Origin: Cristatella mucedo
Lineage: Eukaryota; Bryozoa; Phylactolaemata; Cristatellidae
Assembly (NCBI GenBank): GCA_009760855.2
Contig: WPIO01000017.1
Span: 3,712,501 to 3,776,500 of the forward strand
Direction of reading: 5' to 3'
Length of the DNA: 64,000 nucleotides
Every line of letters begins with the position of its first letter. Within the stretch, counting starts at the first letter, position 1. Made by a program: the position numbers and the translations under genes. Shown piece after piece: positions 23,030-35,293 of this stretch. The notes under the pieces were generated by a model. The model did no database searches, had not been told where the DNA came from, and saw only the letters and a list, made by a program, of their open reading frames with translations.

Positions 23030-25803
23030 GTGTAAGACTGAGGAAGGCTGGAGTTATAGGACTGGTTAAGTCGAAGTAAAGAGGTCAAGACAATTAGAAC
23101 ATCCTCAAAAATTGACACTAATGGGTCTTGTTATGTATCATAATAGGCTTGTGCATTACAGTGGCACACATTTTTTCATATCGAGCTGATAGCCTGCATT
23201 TGCTGTATGTGGAGTCGCGAGGTGTAGGGTTTGTTATTTCTCAAGTCTTCGTATTCATTAATGTTAAACCGGTTCCAACTGGCTATGCCCCAAACTAAAC
23301 AGAGCAGCCTATTTTGATCCCAACCGCAGCATAACTATGAAATTATAGAATTTCGGGTGCCACAGCAATGTGTACAGTGAATACTCTTACGAATAAAACT
23401 AAGTACACACTAGGATTCGTGAATGAAAACAAAACCATGTGAGCTATGTTTGTTTGCGTGCCTGCATGCACACCTACGCATAAACAACCGGCACTATCAG
23501 ATGAATACATGTACGTGCATGGACACAAATCTATATGCATTTACGTGTGAAGAACTAGTGATACATAAAATACAGATAACTGAATATTGCATGGATGAGT
23601 TCTTCATTGTTATGCATAACAACGAGAATGCAATCATAGGTATAGCATTGTAAAGCATGAGGATGCCAAGGTAGGCGATGCCAGACTCAACATTCCAACA
23701 ACGTTGAATAAATGTCAAGAGTACTGCTGCTAGTGAAGCTTATATGAACAAGGAATATCAGAATGACAAATGCTCTATGGCCACAGCTCTCACTTTGGTC
23801 TGTCTCATCGGTGAGTCTCTTTCACTTGATTTTGAGGGTACTAGAGCAAAAGCACTCGGATACCGGGCAATGGTCATATCTGCACTGATCATAAAAAGTT
23901 AGAAATCATGCACCATTCTATTGAAACAGCGATAAAGATACTGAAAAACGAAGACAAATGCACATGATAATACAACTTTTAGCACTCAGAGCATCAAGGC
24001 CATGAACTTGAGTGTAACCATCTCATAAGGTAACATCTCAATTGACGATCCAGCTAAAGCACACCAACCAAAAGAGGAAAAATTGCAGCCTCATCTACGT
24101 TATGATTCTGCAGGAGTCACCGGGAATATGCTGAATGACCATTCTTTGGGCGACGAAAATGCCCTCATAACGAGAAGCCATGATGTCACTGGCAAACTTG
24201 GATATTTACTGGGACATAGTCATTCTATGACGTGTTTCTCGAAAACAGCTTCAGCTGATTGTCTATCAGCATTCAGCACGTGTCTGTTTCTCTGCGATAT
24301 TTCCGGTCTCCGATAAAGCCGGTGAATACTAACGTGCTATTTTGAAGGCATGATCATGTATCGATAGTTTGCTAAGAAAATGGACCAACTAACCGAAATC
24401 TATTGCAAGGTTTCAAATGTAGAGAATTACACAGCCATTCCCATGTGGGTCAGTAGCTACACACAGTTCCTAATGTTGTCTACCACAACATCGTTATCAC
24501 TAGCCTTGCTTCTATATTGATACCAACATAATTTCCTTGATAGGGCAAGAAAAAAGAATTCTAGGAATTGCTCCTAACTTGGCTTGGGCGAGAGCTCTTA
24601 GCATGTTCAGCTAGGACCCGATGAAATCTGACGTGGAATGGAATAGGCAGCAGCCGAAGTGAGAACTCATTGAAAGAGCCAAGTCCAGTCGAGTGGACAA
24701 GTTGAACCTGTGCAAAGCTCACAGACAAACCTGTTGGCATTGGGAAAGATTATAGGATGTATGGCTACGCTTAAGCTACGGACCCTGGAACTTCATTTCC
24801 CAGCCATCTCAGCTATGCTGCATCTGCTACGTTGGCTAAGAAAAGTAGGAGGAAAGTTAAAAGCTATTTTGAACTACAGCCCAAAAGTCCTCAGTGGCCT
24901 ATGTGGATACTAACGAATACACATGCATGTTCCGCATTAGTTTCATGAGGAAAATTGATAATGCATGAGACGGAGATTGTCAATCAAAGCCGCAGTGCCA
25001 TATGCATGCAAAGAAGTAGTTTATTCCAGGAAGTGTGACAACTAGCTATGGTTAGCTGGCATAAATTATACATATGGTGTGCTTGAAAATATGATAAACA
25101 AGGACAGGTTAAACAGAACAAAGGCAGCGTGCAAAAACTAGGCACGTCAGCAGTACGGTCGAAGTCTTGAAAGCAGTAGCTGCAGCACGAATGCTACATC
25201 TACACATTTTGTGGTCATACTCACATAAAAGCTATACGACACCAAACCGGCCAAACATATAAAAGGCACGATTCGGCACAGGGATGGTTGTGCGAGGAGG
25301 GCACATTGATGGATGGACAGGCTGCACAGATGTTAATGCAGTGCCCCATCGGCCCCCAATTTAATAGCAAACAGAAATACAGCAGCCGAAAAACATAGAC
25401 TGCACCAACTGCTGCAGGTGCAAAACAACGTGGCCGCTAAAGGGCTTCGCAAAGAATATAATTCGGTTAACATTGGTCTCGTGGCTGAACCAAGGATTCA
25501 GCCGGCAACGAGCGCTGACACGTACATTGACTTCATGAGTGCTGGCAGCACTGCAACCACCACCTAGAGCAGCACCAGCTGATTTGTCATGCAGTACGTG
25601 GAAAAAGAAGGAGATAAAAGCCTAATCTCCTCTCGGACGTCGGCCCCGGATAGACTGTGACTAGCTCGGCGAGGCATTCTAGCACGGAACCATGTAAACG
25701 AATAACGATGCCGTGGTCGTGCTAAGAAGAAGCAGATCGAACAGACTGGGTGCTACACGAGCACCTCGACACTATTTTGTTTAAAGCGTCCTCTGCACAG
25801 CTG
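23030..25803. other. Intergenic and presumed CSRNP 3' UTR; no supported gene
   Basis: AT-rich, with short frames lacking domains. The part next to 25803 is probably the CSRNP 3' UTR. An ATTAAA hexamer on the minus strand near 25361 is a possible poly(A) signal but is unproven. Confidence 0.4.
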
Positions 25804-27710
25804 TCATGCAGACACAGTCTCATACACAGACTCTATCAAGTCTGCGAATGGCACCAACTCTTGACTTGCTGTAACGTGGCTATCATGTGAAGATGCAACC
25901 GGTGGGTAAGCACCCTGATGACAGAAGTTCGCTAACAGCGGATCGGTGTCTGTATACAAGCCTTCACTGGCGCTAAGCTGAAACGACAGATATAAGTTGT
26001 TGCTACCCAAGCAGCCACCCGGACACGGCATCAGTGGAGTTAACGATGAAATAGCAGCCGACGTAGGCAAGGTGCTATCCACATTGCACTGTGCACCACC
26101 ACAATCTACTAAAGCATGTGACAAGTACCGAGTGAATGTGCCCTCGGCACCCGAGCCTGCTGCGTTAGACAGCATCTGGCACGGCGCTAGCAGAACGGCA
26201 GCAGGTTCCTGGACGGCAGGCAGCTCGGCCGCAGAGACGGCCGCGCCACTGCGTCTGCTCTCTGGCACAGCTGCTGCAGCTGCTGCTGCCGAAGCAGAAG
26301 CAGCTGCGGAACAACAGTGGCAGCACCGCTGCTTTGGGTCGCACAGAAGTGTGGCGAGCGGCACGAGGGGCACAAGCTCGGCAGTGGCGGCGGCAACAGG
26401 CCGCTCAAAGCAGCACGAGTCGCTGGCCTCGGCACAGCCATTGCTCGGCATGTCAGCAGCTGCGGAAGCCGTAGCAGGACTGGCGGCAGGTTGGGCGACC
26501 GTCGATCCTGCCACCGATGGGTCGGCACCGCCGCTCCGAGGCTGCTCGGCTGGCGCGAGCCAAGATCCGATGTGGCTCCAAGCACGGCAGCAGGTGCAGC
26601 AGCAGCAGCCCGCCGCCTGCAGCAGCTGCTGCTGCCGCACCTGCCCGTCTCGGCAGCTGCTGCCGCCGCCGCCGGCTGGAGGAGAGCACACGACACTCGG
26701 ACACACCGGGCTCAGGCCGTCGCTCCCGGAGCAGCGGCAGCTTGTCTCGGCAGCAGCAGCTGCCGCTGACAGGCCGCCACTTCCGTGCAGCAGGGACGAA
26801 GCTGCCCACGGGCTGCCGGCACCTGTCGACAGCACGTCACCACCAAGAGTGACGCGAGCTGGCGAGGAGAAGGAGGCGACTGGCGGCTCGGCCGGCAGCC
26901 GACCGGCGGTGCCGCCGCCGGCCTGGCTGCATTCACGGCAGCTGCCCTGCCCGGTGCTGTTGAACAGCAATGGCTCACCTGCACTCAGCTGCTGCGCCGG
27001 CTCCCCGTCATCATCGAACCGGATGTGACGCCTCTTCGCCGGCGGCGTGGCCGCCGGAGCGGACTTGGCGTCGGCGAGCTGCTTCTCCAGCTCGAGGCGC
27101 ATTATCGTGTGGACGAAGTGAGTGCGAACGCGAGCCGGGTTGAACTCGATGCGGCCCGCCTTGTTGCCGCAGCCCTCGCGGGTGCAGCCGCAGGGGAACC
27201 GCATGCGGTCCACCTGGCACTGGATGCCGTCCTGGCTGCACTCGCACGTGTCCGGGTCGCAGAAGGTCTGACAAGTGCAGCCGCAAAACTCGCGCGACTG
27301 TCGTATCTCCTGGCACTCGGCTCGCTCGCCGGCGTCTATCTTGCGCACGCCAGAGAGCCGCAGCATCATTCGCCGCCGCCGCACGGGAACCGGCAGTATG
27401 GACACGTTGCTCGAAGTTCCTTCTTCGTCCTCGTCGTCGTCGTCATTGTTGCCACCCTCTTCTTCTTCTTCGTCGATCGCTTTCGTATCTGCTCTGTCAG
27501 TCGAGCGCGAGTTCTCGTCCGAAGCCGTGTCGTCGTCGCCGTCCTCTGCTGCTGCCGCAGCGCCGCCGCCGTCGTCGTCGGCATGCTCTGACGCGAGCGA
27601 GCAGCTGCTGCTGGCTTCCGCGCTCTGACGCCTCTGCTGCAACACCTTTCTTCGACGCAAGTACTCGGACAGCTTGTACACTTCTTTCGACTGGTGCTTA
27701 TCACTCATGC
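25804..27710 (-). CDS. CSRNP: CSRNP exon 3: cysteine/serine-rich nuclear protein, AXUD1 family
   Basis: Encodes residues 69-703. After a Ser/Asp/Glu-rich stretch comes [20 protein letters not shown], then the cysteine-rich core with [23 protein letters not shown] and [20 protein letters not shown], followed by [17 protein letters not shown]. This is the diagnostic CSRNP domain (about residues 205-278). The remaining 420 residues are Ala/Ser/Cys/Gln-rich and poorly conserved, as is usual in the family. CSRNPs are nuclear, DNA-binding transcription regulators (human CSRNP1 is axin-induced). The frame is open upstream to 27957, but an acceptor (CCCTTGCTAG) at 27711 and a phase-1 join to exon 2 (TTL-G-MSDKH) show that this Met is internal. 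Stop TGA at 25804. Confidence 0.95.
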
Positions 27711-28039
27711 CTAGCAAGGGAAAAATAAAAATCGAATGGATGAGGTGCCACGTTAGAAAAGTGCCAAAACCCAGAGCTAATTGATGGGCACTTTGCTGCT
27801 GCACTTGTAGTCCAGCAACTTGTTGTCGGTGCCGAATGCGATGCAACAACAATGCGTGCCGAGCAAAGCACTGGCAAACGGAGCCGTGCCGACACCGCTC
27901 GCCACCCAACGTGCAGCGAGAAGGCAAGTGGATAAAATGCCAAATGGCAAACGTCACTTCCGTGCTCTCACTTCCACCGAGCTTGAGCTTAAGCTAAGGC
28001 AAAGTTGGAACAGCGTACCCACGAAATCGGAGCAGCTGC

Positions 28040-28178
28040 AGAGCTGGTTTGGTCCAGCGGTTAAGGTGCTCGCCCCGACCAAGGTCTGACTGAGGTCGTG
28101 GGCTCGAGCCCCGAGGCATGTGTGAAGCGCCTGAATAGAGATTAAGTTTTCTTGGGGCACTATATAAATGAATTATTT
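28040..28178 (+). mobile_element. tRNA-derived SINE, family A, with LINE-like 3' tail
   Basis: tRNA-like head: A box in TTTGGTCCAGCGGTTAAGG, B box in GGGCTCGAGCCCCGAGG. A short 3' part follows, GCGCCTGAATAGAGATTAAG, then TTTTCTTGGGGCACTATATA and AATGAATT. The 3' part matches the LINE tail (GCGCCTAGAAAGAGATTAAG, then TTCTCTGTGGGCGCTTTATC). Inserted in CSRNP intron 2, antisense to the gene. Confidence 0.88.
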
Positions 28179-28367
28179 TTAAAGCTAGGCGTGCAGTAGG
28201 GGACGACCGTGTTCATCCAGGCGGCATTTCCCATACAGCAAAGCATTCCAGGAACTTTGGGCTAAGCGATGCTATCAATACACTGCGTCATAATACATTG
28301 CGGGCAGAGAAAGCGAGCTCTTTATTGTCACAGGCAAAAAACTACGTCTGGCAGTCGATTGATTTAC

Positions 28368-28484
28368 CTAGAGTCGTGCCACCCTGGCTTGGCACGCAGA
28401 CGAATCCCTGTGTCCTGTTGAAGTAGAACACCTGAACGTCTTCGAAGTTGACAGACTTTCGAGATCGCTTCCTCTCTGGCTCAT
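28368..28484 (-). CDS. CSRNP: CSRNP exon 2
   Basis: Residues 30-69: [20 protein letters not shown], then [20 protein letters not shown]. This matches the conserved N-terminal CSRNP block (human: VRFDQVTVYYF and GFTSVPSQGGSSLGM). The acceptor ATTAAAG is used in phase 1, and the donor GTAAAT at 28367 leaves phase 1 for exon 3. Open sequence continues upstream with an in-frame ATG at 28509 (MPNVSC), so transcripts beginning here are possible. The join to exon 1 gives the more family-like N-terminus. Confidence 0.87.
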   Translation of the reverse strand: MSQRGSDLESLSTSKTFRCSTSTGHRDSSACQARVARL

Positions 28485-30404
28485 CTTTAATGCATGAAAC
28501 ATTCGGCATGCTTGTGAGACAAAGGAAGACCGTGCACAAAACCATGCTGCAACACATCTGGTAATAAATGTGAGCTGCCATTATACGAGAGGTAAGCCAT
28601 GACAACTGGCAGGAGACAAAAACAGCAGCCACAAAAGCTAACAAACCAGGGAGCCCTGGTCTCCTAACCACATGGGGGGGGGGTGACTAGCCTGCCTCCA
28701 AATTTAGGTCTCTCATAATCACAGGCTGGTCTGTAACTCCCAACATGAGGGAATTGGCACGAAGGAAAGTTTTATACGAACGACACGAAAGTTTTACACG
28801 AAGTATCTCCAAAAAGGAAAAAGTTCAACAGGTTGTACAAGCAGCATAGCCTCATTTGGAGTAGACCGTAGAAATAACGTACTGCCAACTGTCAGAAAAC
28901 AATGCTATGCAAAGGGAGTTTACAAGCCAGCCAAGAGGCGGAGGTTTGGTATCATTGGCCGACTAAGTGGTAATAATAATAAAAAAAATGCTGATCAGAC
29001 TTGTTTGATGCAGATTTCTAGGATTACTGGAATCCACCATAAGCAGATAAAGCCACGAGACGTCTTTGCGAACTCAGGCGAAGGAGAAGGTCATGCGCTA
29101 CTAGACTTACAGTGGAGTAGGCGGCGTGTAGCCTCGCAGGTGAGCTCAATGACAACAAGCGTGGCAACAAGCTTTTGACAGTCTTGCACAACTGAAACGC
29201 AACTTAAGTTTGCAGACACGATGTACATGTTCAATCAGGCAGTTGACTGCTGGTAAGCCACGGAATGCTAGGCTCCATGAGTCAATAAGTAAGGTCACTC
29301 ACTACCAACTAAGACTATCAAACTAAGATGGGCTAAGGATAGCGACAACTCCGAAAGTCATTTCCCGAGTTTTGATAGTCTATTAAGACAAGTCATGCAA
29401 TAAAAAAGCATTCACCGTGGGCCACGGCACCTAATGTACTCTGTGTCATCAGCAATCATGAGGTACAAGGTACTCGATTGGTGATCACATTTGTGGATAC
29501 AGCTAAGCTTGTTAGCTCGAAAAGCGTGAACAACGAGCCAACATTTGAATATAAAAGAAGACAATATAACGACTCCCTTCTACCACTTTCCACCTATCCA
29601 ATTTCTATCCAATTTCCACCAAGAAACACCCAGATGTGGCTAAAGCAGCATTTACACGGTTAAACTTTTGTATGGCCAACTCGGCACTTTGGTTATCGAG
29701 GTTATCGCTTTCTTTGCTGATAGTGCTGATCGTTAGGGCTAGATGGCCACTTGGACCAGTTGGAGCGTGTAAATGCAGGTTTACCATGTGAAGTCAGAAC
29801 CTGAAAGCTGATGCCAAGAGTGACTGCTGCTGCTTCAGCAGGTTCACATCAACAAGCCCAGTATCCATTTAAGACACGCGAATCTGCTAAAACCTGCCAC
29901 CGAGAGGCAGTATCCTTAGGTTCTAGAAAAGGATTCTGAGAAGTCTGTACATTCAATTCACACAGGCATTCAAACTTGAGAGCGGCTTAGCAAACTCTAG
30001 CTGACACAGCGAACCCAATTAGCTCTTCCAAGGTGAGTGAGTCACCCTTGAAAAACACGGTAACATAAAGTTGAGCTACCTAGAAATACAAATTAAATTA
30101 ACTTATTTATTTAATGCTCAACAGATGAGCCTGGTCGAGCTACCAGGATCAGCCCACCGATCTTGAGGTCACGAGTTTTTCGACCAATCTTATCAACCCC
30201 CGGATGCTTATTACAGCTACATTGATCACATGCCTCGTATGCTACGAGGCTTTACAATATTTTTTCAATGCTTACAAGGCCAGTGGGCAAGAATTTCCAG
30301 ACATTGAGCATAAAACTACACCGACCATCATCACCCTATGAGGGTCCCTGAAAGGGTCTTATCAAAATCTATAATCCCCCTTTTGCCGATGAATTCACCA
30401 AGCA
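28485..30404. other. CSRNP intron 1, proximal part
   Basis: No coding signal. Includes a G run at about 28674-28682. A degenerate tRNA-like segment near 30140-30190 (GAGGTCACGAGTTTTTCGACC) may be an old SINE. Confidence 0.45.
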
Positions 30405-30590
30405 CAACGCAGGCTTTCCTTTTTATGATGCACAGCTGTACCAGTGCTTTGACCTCTCTCTGCCTACCTGTTAGCAGGTCAAACTACCCAAACCCATTGC
30501 AGCATGTACTGCTGACATTCACACTGAATTAGCAGCACTTTCTCTAATTGAATGACGATAAAACCAGCTACTAGCTAAAGGCAAACTTAA
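30405..30590 (+). mobile_element. Degenerate LINE RT fragment
   Basis: GFPFYDAQLYQCFDLSLP corresponds to GFHLYADDTQLYLCFDPSQP of the next element. It is followed by an IAACTADIHTELAAL stretch and by the equivalent of LNDDKTNLL. The YADD box is destroyed by a small deletion. Confidence 0.7.
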
Positions 30591-30624
30591 AGAGTTACTC
30601 AGAAATTGAAAGGCCTACCCACTA

Positions 30625-33392
30625 CCGATAGTGGCAGTAGTCTATCGCTCACCAGGTACCAAATCCTCCTTTATCTCAGATTTCTCCGATCTCATTTCGA
30701 TTCTGTGTGCAAAAAATCGATCCTTCCTCGTTATGGGTGATTTCATCGTTCACTTTGATAACTTATCTGACGCTTTCAGCACCGAATTTCGTGCATTGAC
30801 TGACTCATTGTCTCTTGTGGCTCATGTGCATGGCCATACCCACATCAAGGGTCACACACTCGACCAGATTTTCTCATATAACTGCACTTTGTCATAACCA
30901 ATTATTACCAAATCCTGCTTATCTGACCACATGCAGATCTCATTCAATCTACAGTGTGTGCCCACATCCTCCTCTAAAATAACCTGTGAATCGCGAAACC
31001 TCAAGACCCTTGACATCGATGCTGTCCGTGCGAGAATATCTGCTTCGACTCTGCTGCTCAGTCCTCCCTCCGATCTGTCATCATTGGTAGACAGCTACAA
31101 CAAGACACTAGCTGACACGCTCGACAAGTTTGGACCTCTGACAAAGCGCACTGTGCGCCCCCCCCCCCCCCGCCCAGACGGCCTATGGTTTACCACAGAC
31201 ATTAAACTAGCCAGGTCTACTAAACGAGAGCTTGAAAAAGCATACAAAAGATCCGGACTAACTGTCCATCGCCAGGCATATGAAGACTACTGTAAGTCGT
31301 AGTAATCGATCCTAGCAAATGCCAAGTCTAGCTTCTATAGAAACATTGTTGAATCACAGACGCACAATCCAAAAATGCTGATGTCGACGATAAACCATCT
31401 CCTCAACCGTTCCCAGATTAGCTCCTTACCTGATGATCATTGTGATGATCTAGCCGATCGCTTCTCTTGATTCTTTGTGCAGAAGATAGACAAGATCAGG
31501 GAATCCATCCCTGCGATGACAACCTCCCCACTAGAATGCTGTTCCTCGGTTCCTGGCTGCACCTCAATGTCTGCATTTAAGCAGGTCACTAGTGATCTAG
31601 TCCTAAAGTTCGTATCGCAATCAAAGAAGACAACAAGTCCTCTGGACCCTATTCCCACTGTCCTGCTCCTACGTTGCATTCATCTGCTGCTGCCATGCAT
31701 AACTAACATCATTAATATGTCATTAGCCTCAGGTCATGTCCCAGCACCTTTCAAAAAAGCTGTAGTCAGGCCTCTCCTCAAGAAAGCAACACTAGACCAA
31801 GAGAACTTGAGCAACTACCACCCAGTTTCCCTTCTACCATTTCTATCAAAGACACTGGAACAGGCAGTGGCAGACCAGCTAAACTCATATATAGAAACCT
31901 CACACCTTGCTAGTAAGTTCCAGTCCGGCTTTAGAGTTTATCACTCCACAGAGTCAGCATTGCTTCGGGTATACAACGACCTACTTAGGAATGCAGACAT
32001 GGGTAGAGTGTCTCTTCTTGTTTTGCTCGATCTTTCGGCAGCTTTTGACACCATCGATCACAAAGTTCTTCTAGAGCGCTTCTCATCTCGCCTGGGCATC
32101 ACTGGCACTGCTCTGCAGTGGTTCAGGTCCTATCTCAGTGGGAGACTCCAGAGTATTGACGTGAATGGACAAAGATCATCTGAAGTACCTCTGAAATATG
32201 GAGTACCTCAGGGCTCAGTGCTAGGTCCGGTTCTTTTCACGGTTTATACTCTCCCTCTTGCTGATGTGATTGCTAAGCACAATCTAGGCTTTCACCTCTA
32301 TGCGGATGACACTCAGTTGTACCTTTGCTTTGATCCCTCCCAGCCTTCGAGCACCTCAAATTCTCTAAACTCACTAGCTGCATGCATTGATGACATCCGC
32401 ACATGGATGGCAGCAAATTTTCTAAAACTTAACGATGATAAAACTAACTTACTAGTTATGGGCAAACCCAGTGTGATCCAGAGATTGGAAAGGCTGACTC
32501 AAAATTGGCTCTGCCAGCATATCTCCAGTTGAATCAGCTCGAAATCTAGGTGTCATATTCCAAAGCGACCTCTCGTTAGACGACCATATCAGCTCCACGG
32601 TCAAATCTGCCTATTTGCAGCTTCATAATATTGCTAAAATTCGGGCTTGTTTAGATAAGGATACCACGTCTAAGTTGGTCCATGCATTCGTGACATCTCG
32701 TCTCGACTACTGCAACTCACTGCTTACTGGCCTACCAGCATGTGCGATCAGGCGATTGCAGCTGGTGCAAAACTCTGCAGCTAGGCTTGTCTGTCGTGAG
32801 CATGGCAGTTGCCACATTACTCCACATCTCGCCGACCTGCACTGGCTACCAGTCAAGCAACGGATTGACTTCAAGGTTTTGTCGCTCACTTTTAGGTCCC
32901 TTCATTCTATGGCTCCAGCCTATCTCTCAGATATACTACCCCATCAGGCCAAGCATCGTACCACCCGCTTTTCGGAATCCAACAGTCTAGAAATACCTCA
33001 TTCAAACTTCAAATCCTTTGGAGACCATGCATTTAGTTCGTATGCTCCCAAAGCCTGGAACTCCCTCCCGATCTGCGTCAGAACATCCCCTGACCTGACC
33101 ACATTTAAAAGGAACCTAAAATCACACCTATTTAGGACAGCATTTAGTGGGTCCCTGTGATTCGTCTTTGATGTGCTTATGCGTGCTGACACTGCATGCT
33201 GCCACTAACCACATTTGCATGCTGACCCTGTGCATGTCACCCCTAACCATGTTATTAATTTTGTTTGTTTTTCTAGCATGATTTTACTTACCATTCAATT
33301 GCATTTCCCTTTGCAGCAAATGTAAAGCGCCTAGAAAGAGATTAAGTTCTCTGTGGGCGCTTTATCAAGTACATTATTATTATTATTATTAA
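30625..33392 (+). mobile_element. Nearly full-length L2/CR1-like LINE (endonuclease, RT, C-terminal region, 3' tail)
   Basis: Endonuclease part from 30631: VVYRSPGTKSS, FLVMGDF, KGHTLDQIFS, then SDHMQISF. A linker with a proline run follows to 31302. RT frame 31477-32532 (351 codons open): KFQSGFRVYHSTESALLRVY, LLDLSAAFDTIDHKVLL, YGVPQGSVLGPVLF, the catalytic YADDTQLYL and LKLNDDKT. A frame change at about 32485-32520 leads to 32519-33160: ARNLGVIFQSDL, LDYCNSLL, LADLHWLPVKQRIDFK, APKAWNSLP. The 3' UTR ends in the tail at 33315-33370 and ATTATTATTATT. The product would nick DNA and copy its own RNA (target-primed reverse transcription). Stops at 31301 and elsewhere, the frame changes and the missing 5' end make this copy inactive, though the RT core looks recent. 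It sits antisense in CSRNP intron 1. Confidence 0.93.
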
Positions 33393-33745
33393 AATGTGCT
33401 TGGCCAGCATATCTCCTAAAGCAACTGCATGCAATCTGGATGTCCTCTTTTAAAGTGATCTTTCACTAGATGACCACACCAGCTCCACAGTCACATCTGC
33501 CTACTATCAGCTAGATAATGTTGCGAATATTTTGGCCTGCTAGACAAGGATACCACTAGCTCCCCATCAAGCAGCATATAGACTTCAAGGTTGTGTCCTT
33601 CACCTTTAGTCGTCTCCATTCTCTGGCTCCAGCCTTTATACTACCCACTCTTCTGACTAAAGTCGTTTACATGTGCCTCTAACCAACCTTGAATCATTTG
33701 GAGAATAGCACTTCGGTTCGGATGCTCCCAAAGCTCGAAACGTAG
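33393..33745 (+). mobile_element. Degenerate L2-like LINE fragment directly after the larger copy
   Basis: Starts with AAAATGTGCTTGGCCAGCAT, equivalent to 32500-32520 of the larger copy. It continues with a SSTVTSAYYQL-like segment, then deletes to the PVKQ region and ends near the APKAR equivalent. Head-to-tail with the preceding copy, without its own tail. Confidence 0.75.
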
Positions 33746-35205
33746 GAACTCGAGTGTAGCTGGAGACCTCCTCATCTTCCCCCCTCCTGTAAGCGTTATA
33801 TCAGGCCAATTATCTTATGCTGGCCAGGGTAGTTCATCAAGCCTTAGTCGGCATCAAAGGGTGAAACAGGCAAACCTCAGTTGAGTGATGAGGTCATGGC
33901 CCTGAAAGAAATGCTGAGCAGCAAACTAATCTGCATACATAAAAGTTATCGACCGCAAGTGAGATTACTCAGCTGAAATGTGTGTGTGTGTGCACATGGG
34001 TGAGTTACTAAATTCCTGAGATAATCTCGGTTTGCATACATCACTGCAGTCTTGCATTTCAGGTTCCAAGCATTTAACTCCACCTACATTCTATGTTAAT
34101 ATTTCTACTTCTTAACTGCTTAAAGCTGCTCTGAAAGCACACTGCATACCCTGGCTATCAGTAATGATTCCGGGTTTGTTGCACTCTACGGCACCACTGA
34201 TGACTAATACGTTCTTGGCAGTTTCATCTGCACTCCAGGCACAAAGCACAATTCAAAGTGACTAGCAGATGCAGGTGTACAACCTTTGTAAGGACGAGGA
34301 TGTTGTGACAAATCGTTGCTAAATACACGCACGGATTTCTAGACACATGATTTGTATATCTCAGCCAAACATACAGTTCTTGTGCTCAATCTGTTGGGAC
34401 AGAGCTGAGAAAGCTTTGCTTCAGGCACGAAACAGAATAGTTAATCCAAACTCTTAGGGGCACACTTGTAGCAGGAATCCTTCAGCATAGTTAGTAGGCT
34501 ATAGCCAATAGAATATCGGAACTTAAAATGAGTCTAGAATATCGCTGATGGGATGAATGACATTTGCTGACACCTCACGCATGAAGAGAGGTTTCCCGAC
34601 TGATGTTATAGGATCCTTCGTTCCTCAAATCTACCATACACAGTGCTTCATAAATGCAAGTCAATTAATCTTAAACAAGCATAAATCATTTCTGAGTTGG
34701 AACAATTCTATCATGGTCCCAAGGCCGGTCTACACCACTTTTCCACGACTTCAAGCTTGATGGCAGGACAAGTGCGAGAATGGTCGGCCGTGCGAGCAGC
34801 CTTCGATTTACAGAGGCTAACGGGCAAATTAACGGTCTGCTTCTCAGCTTACTTCAGCCAATAGCTAACTCCAGCATGACGGAATGTCGTAAACGCGTCT
34901 TCTGCCTGAAGCAGGTTCAGCTATTAGAAGACTACGTCAATGGCACAATAAGGCTAGCAGGCTAGCGCTGCTTGGGCTATATCTAGAGGGAGATGCAGCT
35001 TGCATTAGCATGCACCTCAGGCATTATGTAGGACCTCGAAACGAAGCTGTCACATAGCTGTAAGCTAAGGCGATTCATAGCAACAGCGAAGAGGCCAGCA
35101 CTCCCTGGCCACCGTCGCGCGTGGCCAGGGGGTAGAATCAAATCTGCTTATTGCCCAACTCAGAGCAGCATGCATGGAAACGCCATGAGTGAGAAAATCA
35201 CTTAC
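33746..35205. other. CSRNP intron 1, distal part
   Basis: No repeats or genes identified. A short (GT)n lies near 33981-33992. Confidence 0.45.
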
Positions 35206-35293
35206 CGCTACTGCAGTCAGAAATGGCGCCGTTGAGCGATTCCTTGGCATCGGAACGGCTGTCGTCTGTTTCTTCGTGCTTCCTTTTCGGCAT
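35206..35293 (-). CDS. CSRNP: CSRNP exon 1 (start codon exon)
   Basis: ATG at 35293 begins MPKRKHEETDDSRSDAKESL, then NGAISDCSS, and the exon stops at a consensus donor GTAAGT (phase 1). Acidic, Ser-rich and starting with a Lys-Arg-Lys motif, it resembles the LKRKFDDVD start of vertebrate CSRNP2/3. Joined to exons 2 and 3 the coding length is 88+117+1907 = 2112 nt, exactly 704 codons including stop. The link across a 6.7-kb intron is inferred from phase, position and family resemblance, not from transcripts. Confidence 0.75.

Noticed and set aside
25997-27028. 343-codon open frame opposite CSRNP exon 3
   Set aside because: It is the antisense shadow of GCA/CAG-rich CSRNP coding sequence, shows no domain, and other shifted frames there are open as well.
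27708-27957. N-terminal extension of CSRNP from 27957 or a start at 27708
   Set aside because: A splice acceptor lies at 27711, and the conserved family block TTLG joins in phase from exon 2, so the upstream part is intron and the Met is internal.
28040-28120. Possible tRNA gene
   Set aside because: A and B boxes are present, but the segment continues into a LINE-type tail and recurs at 52690-52828, so it is a SINE; no intact cloverleaf was found.
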